Shown one piece after another: positions 1 to 11,790 of a stretch of 64,000 nt of DNA; within the stretch, counting starts at the first letter, position 1; each line of letters starts with the position of its first letter. This DNA comes from Rickettsiella endosymbiont of Miltochrista miniata (GTDB taxonomy: Bacteria > Pseudomonadota > Gammaproteobacteria > Diplorickettsiales > Diplorickettsiaceae): contig NZ_OZ035017.1 of the NCBI RefSeq assembly GCF_964031245.1, forward strand, positions 1,395,402 through 1,459,401, given 5' to 3'. The notes beneath the pieces are model-generated. The model had not been told where the DNA came from. It saw nothing but the letters and a program-made list of their open reading frames with translations, and did not search any database. A program made the translations under genes and the position numbers.

Positions 1-673
1 CTACCCATTTGGCTAAGGTTTCTCTAAATACATCATGGTAGTCCTTAGGGTCCCATTTGGTAGTCATACCATTTACCAGCTGTTTGGCAATCTCTATTTC
101 TTTGGCCGAAATTTTATGGGCTTTTACATTGGTCGAAGGAAATTCGAAATCCGATATTTTTCGAAGTTCTTGGTGGTATCTAAGTAGGTTTAGCACAAGC
201 GCACTTTCATAGGGCATAAGTGCTGCTAAATATTCACGGGTATGAATGATAACTTTAGAAATGCCGACTTTTTTAGTATCCTTTAAAATTTCACGCAACA
301 AAACATAAGCTTTTTCACCTTTCTTGTCCGGAACTAAATAATAAGGTTTTTCGAAATCCATGGTATTAATACTATTTTTATTAACAAAAGTAACAATATC
401 AATGGTCTTGGAATGTTCGCCTGAAATAGCTTTAATATCAGACTGTTTTAACACCAAGTAATTGTTATCATCATATTCGTAGCCTTTCGCAATATCCGTC
501 CAAGGCACTTCTTCGCCAGTATGTTCATTGATACGCATATAACGAATTCTAGCTTTATCACGACTATCAATTAACTTAAATTGTATATCAAATTTTTTTT
601 CGGCTGGGTATAAAATAACGGGTATATTGACTAAACCAAATGTGATATATCCTTTCCAAATAGGCCTTGCCAT
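1..673 (-). CDS. ku: Ku protein, bacterial non-homologous end joining (partial, C-terminus off the window)
   Basis: The minus-strand reading frame is open from an ATG at 673 to the window edge, giving about 224 codons. It begins MARPIWKGYITFGLVNIPV, the signature opening of bacterial Ku, followed by the beta-barrel core with YYLVPDKKGEKAY and the region ESALVLNLLRYHQELR. Bacterial Ku is a homodimer that threads onto broken DNA ends and recruits the ligase LigD. A purine-rich site (AAGGAAGG) lies 5 bases before the ATG and fixes the start. The end of the gene, including the basic tail, is outside the window, as is any ligD. Family identity is clear from the sequence; a working end-joining pathway is only inferred. 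Confidence 0.9.
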   Translation of the reverse strand, partial: MARPIWKGYITFGLVNIPVILYPAEKKFDIQFKLIDSRDKARIRYMRINEHTGEEVPWTDIAKGYEYDDNNYLVLKQSDIKAISGEHSKTIDIVTFVNKNSINTMDFEKPYYLVPDKKGEKAYVLLREILKDTKKVGISKVIIHTREYLAALMPYESALVLNLLRYHQELRKISDFEFPSTNVKAHKISAKEIEIAKQLVNGMTTKWDPKDYHDVFRETLAKWV

Positions 674-867
674 TTAAGCCTTCCTTTATTTAAAGTTAAA
701 AATCCTTTCATTATATATCTAGCACATATTTATTGATCTGAAACTTTAAACTGAATATTTTTTGACCGTTATCTTTAAAAAAGATTTTATAACCGGTAAA
801 AGTTCTTTAGCGGTAGGAAGGTCAATTTATTTGGGGAAATTATAAGAATTGATTGATAAGATTTTAC

Positions 868-944
868 TGGTGCGCCCGGAGAGATTCGAACTCCCGACCA
901 CCAAGTTCGTAGCCTGGTACTCTATCCAGCTGAGCTACGGGCGC
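868..944 (-). tRNA. tRNA-Arg (anticodon ACG)
   Basis: The minus strand folds as a 77-base cloverleaf with acceptor GCGCCCG/CGGGCGC, anticodon loop CTACGAA (anticodon ACG), T-arm GTTCGAATC and an encoded 3' CCA. ACG (inosine after editing by TadA) reads the CGU, CGC and CGA arginine codons. It lies near tRNA-Ser and csrA, an order shared by related gammaproteobacteria. Confidence 0.95.
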
Positions 945-1271
945 AATTCCAAAGAGCTGAGCATTCTATCAGTTTATGCTTCATCCAGCTAGCCTTCACT
1001 TAAAAAGCTTAGTGTTATTAGCGTTTATTTATGATGTGTGTTATCGCGATCATTTCTATAATTTGTTTACAAAGTTTAAAGTTTATATATTCATGAGAAC
1101 GAAGAATATGCGGTTGACTCAATCGGTGCTAAAAAGCAATGGGATATCTGGAACGTGGTTGCAGTGAAAAAACCTAAACCGAATTAAATGACTAGATTTA
1201 CTAAGAACAAGCAACAAAATAAACAAATCAGCTTTTTAACTAAGCCAATTCAATCCTAAATAAAAAGGACA
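945..1271. other. Intergenic stretch between tRNA-Arg and tRNA-Ser
   Basis: This 327-base stretch holds no convincing gene. A 63-codon plus-strand frame (976-1167) has no ribosome binding site and an atypical composition. Another plus-strand frame near its end (1080-1187) reads like the tail of a lost protein and is listed separately. No tRNA-like fold, terminator or repeat copy was recognised. Confidence 0.6.
1080..1187 (+). pseudogene. Possible gene remnant (C-terminal fragment of an unrecognised protein)
   Basis: One plus-strand frame between a stop at 1077 and a stop at 1185 reads ENEEYAVDSIGAKKQWDIW and then NVVAVKKPKPN. Its balanced, protein-like composition contrasts with the AT-rich filler around it. 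There is no start codon, and a stop closes the frame just upstream, so it cannot be a complete gene. I do not recognise the parent family. It may be a chance open frame; a translated search against related genomes would decide. Confidence 0.22.
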
Positions 1272-1361
1272 TGGCGGAGAGAGAGGGATTCGAACCCTCG
1301 ATGGTTTTTACGCCATACTCCCTTAGCAGGGGAGCGCCTTCAGCCTCTCGGCCACCTCTCC
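1272..1361 (-). tRNA. tRNA-Ser (anticodon GCU)
   Basis: The minus strand folds as a 90-base class II tRNA with acceptor GGAGAGG/TCTCTCC, anticodon loop CTGCTAA (anticodon GCT), a long variable arm typical of serine tRNAs, T-arm GTTCGAATC and an encoded CCA. It reads AGU and AGC codons. It sits directly downstream of csrA, as in Legionella and Coxiella relatives. Confidence 0.95.
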
Positions 1362-1413
1362 GACGCTGAGGTTGGCGAGTATAGCACTACCTTAAGCTTT
1401 ATAAAATAGTTGC

Positions 1414-1632
1414 TTAAACTTCGTTGTCTTCCAAATCCTCTTCGTCAGAATGTCCTTCCTGTTTTTGTTTTTCTTGTTGAATTCGCTGATAAATTTCTTC
1501 TCGATGAACAGAAACTTCTTTAGGTGCGTTAATACCTAATCTTACTTGATGTCCTTTAATGCCCAGTACAGTCACTGTAACATCGTCACCAATAATAAGT
1601 GTTTCTGCAATACGCCGTGTCAAAATAAGCAT
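1414..1632 (-). CDS. csrA: Carbon storage regulator CsrA (RsmA)
   Basis: This 72-residue protein opens [20 protein letters not shown] and contains [21 protein letters not shown], the diagnostic CsrA fold whose dimer binds GGA motifs in mRNA leaders and controls translation and stability. In Legionella and Coxiella, CsrA proteins switch between replicative and transmissive states; a similar role here is inferred. The last 20 residues are acidic and variable, as usual for the family. AAGGAG lies 10 bases before the ATG. It follows lysC after a gap of about 200 bases and precedes tRNA-Ser. Confidence 0.96.
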   Translation of the reverse strand: MLILTRRIAETLIIGDDVTVTVLGIKGHQVRLGINAPKEVSVHREEIYQRIQQEKQKQEGHSDEEDLEDNEV

Positions 1633-1828
1633 CTTTATGATTCTCCTTTAGTTGACTCATTAATCGACCATATGCAACACCTAATCAATTTCTATTTATT
1701 AACAAAAAAAGATATAAAAATTCACATACAGACATTTTGCGAAATTAGTCTACTAACAAAACCTTAAGGAAAACTTAATACTATTTAAAAGTACGTAAAG
1801 TTCCGCAAAAAAGAGCTAGCAAAGCTAA

Positions 1829-3058
1829 TTATTCTTCGCCTAAGCCAAAAACATGATGCAAAATCTGAACGCCTCGCACTATCTGAGCATCACTGACCAT
1901 CAGAGAGACCCTTAACGCCGAGGATAAAGTTAAAATAACATTGATGCCTGCGGATTCCATTGCTTGAAACAAGGTATGAATGATACCTGGGTGGGAATGC
2001 AAACCTGTCCCAACCACAGAAAGCTTTGCCAGCTTGTTATCGCCGACAATGGATAGCGCGAATTTCTGCTTTACTAAGGTTTGGAGTAATTGTTCTGCTT
2101 GATGGTAATCTGCTCTTGCTAACGTAAAGGTTATATCCATTTGTTTTGGAGAGATTTGTTGTTGGGTTAGCATATCAATTTCAATACGTGCATCATTCAA
2201 CAAGGAAAAAAAGTGTGTCATGGCTTCTTTTTCGGCTGTTAATGCATGGATGGTCAACTTTGCCTCGTGATGACTAGCAGTCACGCCGGTGATTTTTGCC
2301 CCTTCTACCGCTGACTCTTCTTGGTCGGCTTGGATTAAGGTCCCTCGACCACTTTTAGAGCTTGATAAAACACGTAAAGGAATACGATATTTACTCGCTA
2401 ACTCCACGGCTCGATGTTGTACAACTTTCGCACCGGCACGAGCAAACTCTGTCATTTCGGTGAAACCAATTTGATCCAAACGCCTAGCCTTGGGAACAAG
2501 ACGAGGGTCGGCGGTGTATATGCCGTCCACATCTGTATAGATCTGGCATTCATCGGCTTTTAAAACAGCGGCTAAAGCGGCAGCTGTGGTATCAGAACCA
2601 CCTCGTCCTAGAGTAGTCATATCCCCTGAATCTGAGATTCCTTGGAAGCCAGCAACAATAGGCACTCGACCCTCGCCAATATCACTCCGTAATACTTCTT
2701 CTTTGATGCCTAAGATGCGCGCCTTTTTATGGTGGCTATCCGTGTAAATGGGAACATGAAAACTGTTATAAGATCGGGCCGGGCACCCTCGCGCCAGTAA
2801 AGCCATTGCCAATAAGGCCGTAGCCGCCTGCTCCCCAGTTGCTAACAGTAAATCATACTCCCTAGAGTCAGGTTCTTCATTCAATATTTTAGCTAAAGAA
2901 ATTAAGCGATTAGTTTCACCTTCCATCGCTGAAACAACGACCACCAATTGATGCCCCTGTGCGCGGGTTTCAATAATTTTATTTGCAACTTGTTGAATTT
3001 TATCGATACTTCCAACTGAGCTGCCGCCAAATTTTTGTACAATTAAAGCCATTGTCAT
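1829..3058 (-). CDS. lysC: Aspartate kinase, monofunctional
   Basis: It phosphorylates aspartate in the first step toward lysine, diaminopimelate, threonine and methionine, so it also feeds peptidoglycan synthesis. The 409-residue protein has the kinase opening ALIVQKFGGSSVGS, the nucleotide-binding GRGGSDTTAAAL near residue 150, and two C-terminal ACT regulatory domains from about residue 265, the length of the monofunctional lysine-sensitive class. The start is ATG at 3058; a second ATG two codons inside (3052) matches the usual MALIVQKFGG start equally well, and neither has a strong ribosome binding site. It lies 24 bases downstream of alaS and is probably cotranscribed with it. Confidence 0.95.
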   Translation of the reverse strand: MTMALIVQKFGGSSVGSIDKIQQVANKIIETRAQGHQLVVVVSAMEGETNRLISLAKILNEEPDSREYDLLLATGEQAATALLAMALLARGCPARSYNSFHVPIYTDSHHKKARILGIKEEVLRSDIGEGRVPIVAGFQGISDSGDMTTLGRGGSDTTAAALAAVLKADECQIYTDVDGIYTADPRLVPKARRLDQIGFTEMTEFARAGAKVVQHRAVELASKYRIPLRVLSSSKSGRGTLIQADQEESAVEGAKITGVTASHHEAKLTIHALTAEKEAMTHFFSLLNDARIEIDMLTQQQISPKQMDITFTLARADYHQAEQLLQTLVKQKFALSIVGDNKLAKLSVVGTGLHSHPGIIHTLFQAMESAGINVILTLSSALRVSLMVSDAQIVRGVQILHHVFGLGEE

Positions 3059-3082
3059 GATCTATTGATTAATTATTCAATT

Positions 3083-5698
3083 CTAAGCATAGTTGCCATT
3101 TAAGCGGGTCTCAACCCAATGTTTTACATTTTTTAAAGCCGCATCTAAGGCTTCGGGTTTGTCTCCCCCTGCTTGAGCAAAATCCGGCCGGCCCCCGCCA
3201 CTACCTCCAATTTCTAATGCGATATTATTGGCCAATTCGCCAGCCTTTATTTTTTCGGTTAGATCCTTGGTAACTCCAACCACTAATTGGACGCGCTGTA
3301 GCTCGATACTCGCCAAAACAATTACCGCAGATTTTAATTTGTTTTTAAGTTGGTCCAGTAAATGACGTAACCCCGCTATATCAATCCCGTTAATTTCACT
3401 GGTTAATAATTTAATTCCTTGTATGTCGATTGCCTGAGAAATAAGCTCTTCTCCCATCATAACGACTATGGATTGTTGTAAAGCAGCGATCTGTTTTTGC
3501 AAGGATTGTTTAGCTTCCATATCCAAACGCGCTTTTTCTAGTAAATTATCTCTAGAGCTTTTAAAAAGCTTGGCAAGCTGGTTAGTTTGCTCTTCTAAGA
3601 CGGCAATCCAATCTAAAGCATATTGTCCAGTCACGGCTTGTATGCGACGTATTCCTGAGGAAATACCTATTTCTGCAGTTATTTTAAATAAGCCAATATC
3701 ACCGGTACGCGCAACATGTGTACCTCCACACAATTCCTTGGAAAAGGAACCCATCACTAACACGCGTACTTTATCCCCATATTTTTCCCCAAACATCGCT
3801 ATCGCACCTGCATTCTTTGCATCTTCAGTCGACATCACTTCAGTAATAACAGGCAAATTAGCTCGAATTTGTTGGTTAACGCGATCTTCGATTAACTTTA
3901 GTTGCTCTATATTTAATGGGTTGGGATGTGAAAAATCGAAACGTAAACGTTCTGGTTCTACCAAAGAACCTTTCTGCATTACATGCTCTCCTAAAATCTC
4001 TCGCAATGCTGCATGCAATAGATGGGTTGCAGAATGATTCAAGGTAACAGCGCGACGTTTTTCCGCATCGACTTCTGCCTTCAATTTATCACCCTTTTTT
4101 AAATGACCTTTAATTAACTTACCTTTATGGAGAATTAATGTTCCTTGTTTAAATGTTTCAGTCACTAAAAAACGACTCGTTGCATTAACTAAATATCCCG
4201 TATCACCTATTTGCCCACCGCCCTCCGCATAAAAGGGAGTTTTAGCTAAGATAACAAAACCTTCTTCGTCCATAGATAATTCTTCTATAGATTGTTTGCC
4301 ATCAAATATATCCACAATAGGAACAGCCGCTGATTTTAATGCCTTATAACCCACAAATTCAGTAGCGTTTTTTTCAGTCAATTGTAAACTCGGTGCTGCA
4401 GCAAAATGGCTTGCTGACTTAGACTGACTTCTTTGATGATCCATTTCCTTATTAAAACCTGCAATATCCACCGTTAAACCATGTTCTCTGGCCACATCCG
4501 CCGTAAGATCAACGGGAAATCCATAGGTGTCATAGAGACGAAAAGCCGCTGAACCTGGAAATTGGTTTTTATCTTGCAACTTGGTCAATTCTTGTTCAAA
4601 TAGTTTTAGCCCTTGGGTTAAAGTACGAGCAAATTGCTGCTCTTCATGGAGCAGTACTTTTTCAATAGATTTTTGTTTTTTTGCTAACTGTGGATAGGCT
4701 TGCAACATTTGCACCGCTAAAGGTTTAACCAGTCGGTAAAAAAAAGGTCGGTCTAAACCTATTTTATGACCATGTCGAATAGCTCGGCGAATAATTCGCC
4801 GTAACACATAAGAACGCCCTTCATTGCCCGGATGAACACCATCACTGACTAAGAAAGCACAAGCACGAATATGATCAGCGATGACGCGTAAAGAAGTATT
4901 CGTCAAATCAGTTATTGATGCTTCTTTAGCAACTGCCCTAATTAAAGGTTGAAACAGATCGGTATCATAATTATTCGTTACTCCCTGCATAACAGCCGCG
5001 AGCCGCTCTAAACCCATACCCGTATCAACTGAGGGTTTTGGCAAAGGCGTTAGCGCTCCATCTAAGGAACGCTGAAATTGCATAAAGACTAAATTCCAGA
5101 TTTCAACATATCTATCACCATCCGCGCTGGGTGTACCCGGAGGCCCTCCAGGGATGCTAGGTCCATGGTCGTAGAAGATTTCAGAACATGGTCCACAAGG
5201 GCCAGTATCGCCCATAGCCCAAAAATTATCCTGTTTCCCACAACGAGAAAATCGTTTGGGATCGACCTTAATCTCATTTAACCAAATCGCTGCTGCTTCA
5301 TCGTCCTCGGTAAATACTGTAACCCATAGCTTTTCTGGAGGAAGATTTAACTCCTCGGTCAAAAACTTCCAACTATAGTGGATAGCCTCGCGTTTAAAAT
5401 AATCACCGAAACTGAAATTTCCTAGCATCTCGAAAAAAGTATGATGCCTAGCGGTATAACCCACATTTTCAAGGTCATTATGTTTACCACCGGCACGCAT
5501 ACAACGCTGTATGCTCGCTGCCCGGGAATAAGGTCTTGTTTCTAGACCTAAAAAAACATCCTTAAAGGGCACCATACCGGCATTAGTAAATAATAAACTA
5601 GGATCATGTACTGGAATTAAGGAAGCGGAGGGAACAATAGTATGACCCTGACTTTTAAAATAGTTAAGAAATAGGTCGCGTAGCGCATTGCTATTCAT
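3083..5698 (-). CDS. alaS: Alanine--tRNA ligase
   Basis: This class II synthetase charges tRNA-Ala and corrects mischarged serine or glycine. The 871-residue protein is full length. It has the class II catalytic core at the N-terminus (LLFTNAGMVPFKDVFLG, RRIIRRAIRHG), the editing domain zinc ligands HSATHLLH and CGGTHV, and a glycine-rich C-terminal DHHA1 domain (GGSGGGRPDFAQAGG). It is followed by lysC after 24 bases. In most gammaproteobacteria recA and recX lie immediately upstream; here the upstream neighbour is the divergent gyrB, so that part of the block has been lost or moved. Confidence 0.97.
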   Translation of the reverse strand: MNSNALRDLFLNYFKSQGHTIVPSASLIPVHDPSLLFTNAGMVPFKDVFLGLETRPYSRAASIQRCMRAGGKHNDLENVGYTARHHTFFEMLGNFSFGDYFKREAIHYSWKFLTEELNLPPEKLWVTVFTEDDEAAAIWLNEIKVDPKRFSRCGKQDNFWAMGDTGPCGPCSEIFYDHGPSIPGGPPGTPSADGDRYVEIWNLVFMQFQRSLDGALTPLPKPSVDTGMGLERLAAVMQGVTNNYDTDLFQPLIRAVAKEASITDLTNTSLRVIADHIRACAFLVSDGVHPGNEGRSYVLRRIIRRAIRHGHKIGLDRPFFYRLVKPLAVQMLQAYPQLAKKQKSIEKVLLHEEQQFARTLTQGLKLFEQELTKLQDKNQFPGSAAFRLYDTYGFPVDLTADVAREHGLTVDIAGFNKEMDHQRSQSKSASHFAAAPSLQLTEKNATEFVGYKALKSAAVPIVDIFDGKQSIEELSMDEEGFVILAKTPFYAEGGGQIGDTGYLVNATSRFLVTETFKQGTLILHKGKLIKGHLKKGDKLKAEVDAEKRRAVTLNHSATHLLHAALREILGEHVMQKGSLVEPERLRFDFSHPNPLNIEQLKLIEDRVNQQIRANLPVITEVMSTEDAKNAGAIAMFGEKYGDKVRVLVMGSFSKELCGGTHVARTGDIGLFKITAEIGISSGIRRIQAVTGQYALDWIAVLEEQTNQLAKLFKSSRDNLLEKARLDMEAKQSLQKQIAALQQSIVVMMGEELISQAIDIQGIKLLTSEINGIDIAGLRHLLDQLKNKLKSAVIVLASIELQRVQLVVGVTKDLTEKIKAGELANNIALEIGGSGGGRPDFAQAGGDKPEALDAALKNVKHWVETRLNGNYA

Positions 5699-8558
<2,860 letters not shown>

Positions 8559-8567
8559 AACAAAGCA

Positions 8568-8691
8568 GACTCACAGCAATTGGAATTTTATCAAGGCGCC
8601 ACGAGAATGAAGCAACCGGAGTGTATTGATATACATGAGGATTGCGAATTGAGTGGCAACACAGACAAAAATTCAAGTGCGAAAAGTATAT
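8568..8691 (+). repeat. Dispersed ~125-bp palindromic element, copy A
   Basis: It starts GACTCACAGCAATTGG and ends GCGAAAAGTATA, with the shared core CAACCGGAGTGTATTGATA and ATACATGAGGATTGCG. It lies between the gyrB stop and ldcA. Compared with copy B the first few bases of the left end have decayed, and the GGATTTTTGG segment reads GGAATTTTATC. Confidence 0.85.
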
Positions 8692-8741
8692 TCTGGAAAT
8701 AAAAGTAAAGTTGATATTTATGTACCTAGGATCCAGAAAAG

Positions 8742-9668
8742 ATGGATAGCTTTAAACCCTGGCAAACTTTAAAGAAGAATTTCGTCATTGATATTATTGC
8801 TCCGGCCAGTGGCGTTACAGACACGGCTATTTTAGAAAAATTAAAATCTTTATTAAAGAGTTGGCAATTAACACCAAGAATTTCTTCTGAGTTATTTGGA
8901 CCCGATTTGTTATGTGCTAACAGTGATGAAAAACGTTTCCAACAGCTAAAAGAAGCTTTAATTAACACTGATTCACAAGCTATTTGGTGTCTACGCGGAG
9001 GTTATGGTTGCACTCGCCTTATACCTCATCTACTAAAATTATCCCCGCCTGAACAATGTAAATTATTTATTGGTTTTAGTGATATCACCGCCTTACATTT
9101 ATTTCTGCAACAAAAATGGCGTTGGCAAACCCTGCATGGCCCTACACTTAACCAAGTAGTTCATCATCTAATTGAAGAAGAAAATATTAATGAGTTAAAA
9201 AAAGTTATTTTTGGTCAGCTACCCGAATTAATCTATTTATTAACCCCTTACCATAAGCCCATTAATACGTTTGACTCTACCCAAGCTCCTTTGACGGGAG
9301 GTAGTCTTAGCTTAGTACAAACAAGTCTGGGCACAGATTGGCAAATTGAAACTAAAGATAAAATCTTATTTTTAGAAGATGTCAATGAAGTTGCTTATCG
9401 TATCGACCGTATGCTACAACACTTGCAACAATCCGGAATATTAACTCATGTAAAAGCCATCTTATTCGGAGATTTCACTTTTCCTACCAAACTGGAAGAG
9501 AAAAAAAAGATTCAAGCGGTATTAGAACGATTTGCCAAGCAACAAAATTTTCCGGTCTTACGTTGTCCAGACATTGGCCATGGGAAAAAGAATCGCTGTT
9601 TACCTTTTGGAACCCCCGCATACTTAGACTTAAATAAAAATCAACTCACTATTAAAATAACAGGTTAA
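8742..9668 (+). CDS. ldcA: Muramoyltetrapeptide (LD-) carboxypeptidase, peptidase family S66
   Basis: This cytosolic serine peptidase removes the terminal D-alanine from recovered tetrapeptides, making the tripeptide that Mpl (22803) can re-use. The 308-residue protein has CLRGGYGCTRLIPHL near residue 83, the nucleophile elbow GFSDITALHL with Ser113, a glutamate in LFLEDVNEVAYRIDRML near residue 207, and a histidine in DIGHGKKNRCLPFG near residue 276. These match the Ser-Glu-His triad of family S66. The gene follows gyrB across repeat copy A, and the YggT gene follows after 5 bases. AGGA lies about 12 bases before the ATG. Confidence 0.9.
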   Translation: MDSFKPWQTLKKNFVIDIIAPASGVTDTAILEKLKSLLKSWQLTPRISSELFGPDLLCANSDEKRFQQLKEALINTDSQAIWCLRGGYGCTRLIPHLLKLSPPEQCKLFIGFSDITALHLFLQQKWRWQTLHGPTLNQVVHHLIEEENINELKKVIFGQLPELIYLLTPYHKPINTFDSTQAPLTGGSLSLVQTSLGTDWQIETKDKILFLEDVNEVAYRIDRMLQHLQQSGILTHVKAILFGDFTFPTKLEEKKKIQAVLERFAKQQNFPVLRCPDIGHGKKNRCLPFGTPAYLDLNKNQLTIKITG

Positions 9669-9673
9669 TTTCT

Positions 9674-10267
9674 ATGCTTAATTCCTTCAGTAATGCGGGT
9701 ATATTCCTAATTCAATCTATTTTTGATCTCTATATTTTTATTTTGCTTTTGCGAATTGTTTTACAATGGGTTAATACCGATAGTCACAACCCTTTGTTTG
9801 TATTAGTAGCAAAATTAACCAACCCTCCGCTACGCCCTATTTGTCGTGTTCTCCCAAGTCTACAGGGTATCGATTTAGCAGCTATCTTATTATTATTAGG
9901 CTTAGAAATGATTAAAATTGCATTTCTTGTCTGGTTACAAATTAATACTACTCCACATTTACTTGGATTGCTGGTACTCGGATTTGCCGAGCTTCTGAAT
10001 CAATTAATTAATATCTTCTTTTATGCCGTTATCGCTTTAACTATTTTAAGTTGGATTAGTCCGTTAGCGCACGGTCCACTCGTTGAAATATTGGTACGAA
10101 TCAGTGAACCTTTAATTAGGCCCATCCGCGGCATCTTGCCGAGTATTTCAGGATTCGATTTTTCACCACTTATTTTGATCATCTGTTTAAAATTATTAAC
10201 TATTCTTTTAGTACAACCACTGGCGCAAATCGGCGCAAGCTTGGCTTTAGGTCATTTAAGCAGTTAA
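9674..10267 (+). CDS. YggT family membrane protein
   Basis: This 197-residue integral membrane protein is built from two YggT repeats. Each has a hydrophobic helix, then a motif of the type LRIVLQWV...NPLFVLVAKLTNPPLRPICRVLP or ILSWISP...LVEILVRISEPLIRPIRGILP, then a second helix, giving about four membrane segments. YggT/YlmG-type proteins have been linked to cell division and osmotic tolerance, but no biochemical activity is firmly assigned. The gene lies 5 bases downstream of ldcA and is probably cotranscribed. Family membership is clear; function is not. Confidence 0.85.
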   Translation: MLNSFSNAGIFLIQSIFDLYIFILLLRIVLQWVNTDSHNPLFVLVAKLTNPPLRPICRVLPSLQGIDLAAILLLLGLEMIKIAFLVWLQINTTPHLLGLLVLGFAELLNQLINIFFYAVIALTILSWISPLAHGPLVEILVRISEPLIRPIRGILPSISGFDFSPLILIICLKLLTILLVQPLAQIGASLALGHLSS

Positions 10268-10473
10268 AATCTAATTTTTTTGCTGCATTTTTTCCATCTA
10301 CGTCTACAGCTCCCCCTTTCACCTATTCAAAAAATTAAATCGTTCCTGGCAAAAATTATTCATCGTTTTTTTCAGAATTAGATTTAATCTTTCTTTAATC
10401 TTTGCTCGATACAATAATTAGCTAAGGATTTGACTTAGACGGAGGATAAATCAATCCAATATTAAATACGTAA

Positions 10474-11790
10474 ATGATTATGCCTACTTTTTTTGTTCCT
10501 TCACCACCTCCTCTTCCGAATTTTTTTAAGAAGAAACGCCCCCCTAACTTAAATCTTAAACCAAGAAACCATTTATCTACTTCATCTGTTAGCTCTTCAG
10601 GAGTACCTTCTCCTTTTAGCCCAATACAAATATGCACCACACCTGAGCTAAAAAATTTTCTGGCCACATTAAGTATAGATAACATTGAAAACGTAATAAC
10701 TTATAATAATGAAAATCTTATTGAAAATGGCCAGAATGGGATTGTTAAAAGAGTTACAGTGTCTGCCCAAGGCAAAACTCGTGAACTTGTTAAAAAACGG
10801 GGGAGCTCCGGCGTCGAACGCGAAAATAAGATGACTGAAGCTCTACAAACTGTTACCGCTGTTAATTTTCCATTTGACCTTTTTGCATTACCAGTTGCTC
10901 AAGGATCAGATGGGACGGCAAATATCTTATATACCTGTTATCAAGAAATTGGCGATCTACAAACCCACGTAAAACATATTTACAACCAATATAATTTCAA
11001 TCCTAGCGCTGTATTAAGTTATCTGTTTCAAGGATTTCAGCAACTTATAAAAGCTATTAATGCCTTAGATAGCTCTGAGTTTAAAGACCAAAATAAACAA
11101 ATTCATCATGGGATGATTCATAATGATATAAAACCAAGCAATATTTTTCTTAAAACCAATGGTGACTTTATTTTAGGTGATTTTGGTTGTGCCTATTTTA
11201 AAGATGAAGCAGCTCCACAAATTAGTACTTTTCAATTTTCTGCTCCTGAATTATTTTTAAATAAAGATTTTTGTACAAAAAATTTATACAACCTTAATAC
11301 AGATTTATGGTCCTTAGGTGCATGCTTATGGCATTTATTAACCAAACAGTTATTAAGTCCCCCACTTCCAACTAAATCACTTAGCGATATTGAAAAAATA
11401 CTATTCTATCGAGATTGGGCTGAAAATTATTCAACGCAATGGCAGGCTTTGATTAAAGATTGTTTAAATTTAACTGGTGAACAGCTGGTTAAACAGATCG
11501 AGAATACGATCAAAACGGATCTAAAAAACTTCCAAACAAATTGGAATGATCCGCAAACTACCGAACAAAAGAAAGAAATATTAAAAAAACTTGCATTACT
11601 TATGCTAGCACCTGCACCAGAACGACCTAAGGTCCCGGAGTTAAAACAAATAATAGTTAGATTGGAAATCTATTTCGTCATTTATGCTGATTCTGAAGAG
11701 TTTGCCGCTCAATTACTTGAAAGCAAAAAAAGTGAAAATCTAGTTTATCAAGAAGCTCAAAATAACCATAATTTGACTTTTTCAAGATAA
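10474..11790 (+). CDS. Eukaryotic-like Ser/Thr protein kinase, candidate secreted effector
   Basis: The 438-residue protein starts with about 50 proline- and serine-rich residues and then has a complete Hanks-type kinase domain. Visible elements are a glycine-loop variant NGQNGIVKRV (residues 85-94), a candidate ATP-binding lysine in ELVKKRG (about 107), catalytic loop HNDIKPSN (216-223, Asp218), magnesium-binding DFG (236-238), SAPEL (256-260) and helix F segment DLWSLGACLWHLL. No transmembrane helix or PASTA domain is seen, so it is not a classical membrane Pkn kinase. Phosphorylation of host proteins after type IV secretion is the likely role, by analogy with Legionella kinases, but that is inference. 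A GGAGG lies 28 bases upstream, too far to serve this start. The 3' end overlaps dsbB (opposite strand) by 9 bases. Confidence 0.8.
   Translation: MIMPTFFVPSPPPLPNFFKKKRPPNLNLKPRNHLSTSSVSSSGVPSPFSPIQICTTPELKNFLATLSIDNIENVITYNNENLIENGQNGIVKRVTVSAQGKTRELVKKRGSSGVERENKMTEALQTVTAVNFPFDLFALPVAQGSDGTANILYTCYQEIGDLQTHVKHIYNQYNFNPSAVLSYLFQGFQQLIKAINALDSSEFKDQNKQIHHGMIHNDIKPSNIFLKTNGDFILGDFGCAYFKDEAAPQISTFQFSAPELFLNKDFCTKNLYNLNTDLWSLGACLWHLLTKQLLSPPLPTKSLSDIEKILFYRDWAENYSTQWQALIKDCLNLTGEQLVKQIENTIKTDLKNFQTNWNDPQTTEQKKEILKKLALLMLAPAPERPKVPELKQIIVRLEIYFVIYADSEEFAAQLLESKKSENLVYQEAQNNHNLTFSR

Noticed and set aside
976-1167. 63-codon plus-strand frame in the tRNA-Arg/tRNA-Ser gap
   Set aside because: It has no ribosome binding site, an odd composition, and a competing frame that looks more protein-like.
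3468-4037. 189-codon plus-strand frame opposite alaS
   Set aside because: It is antisense to a highly conserved synthetase, is serine- and cysteine-rich, and has no family features.
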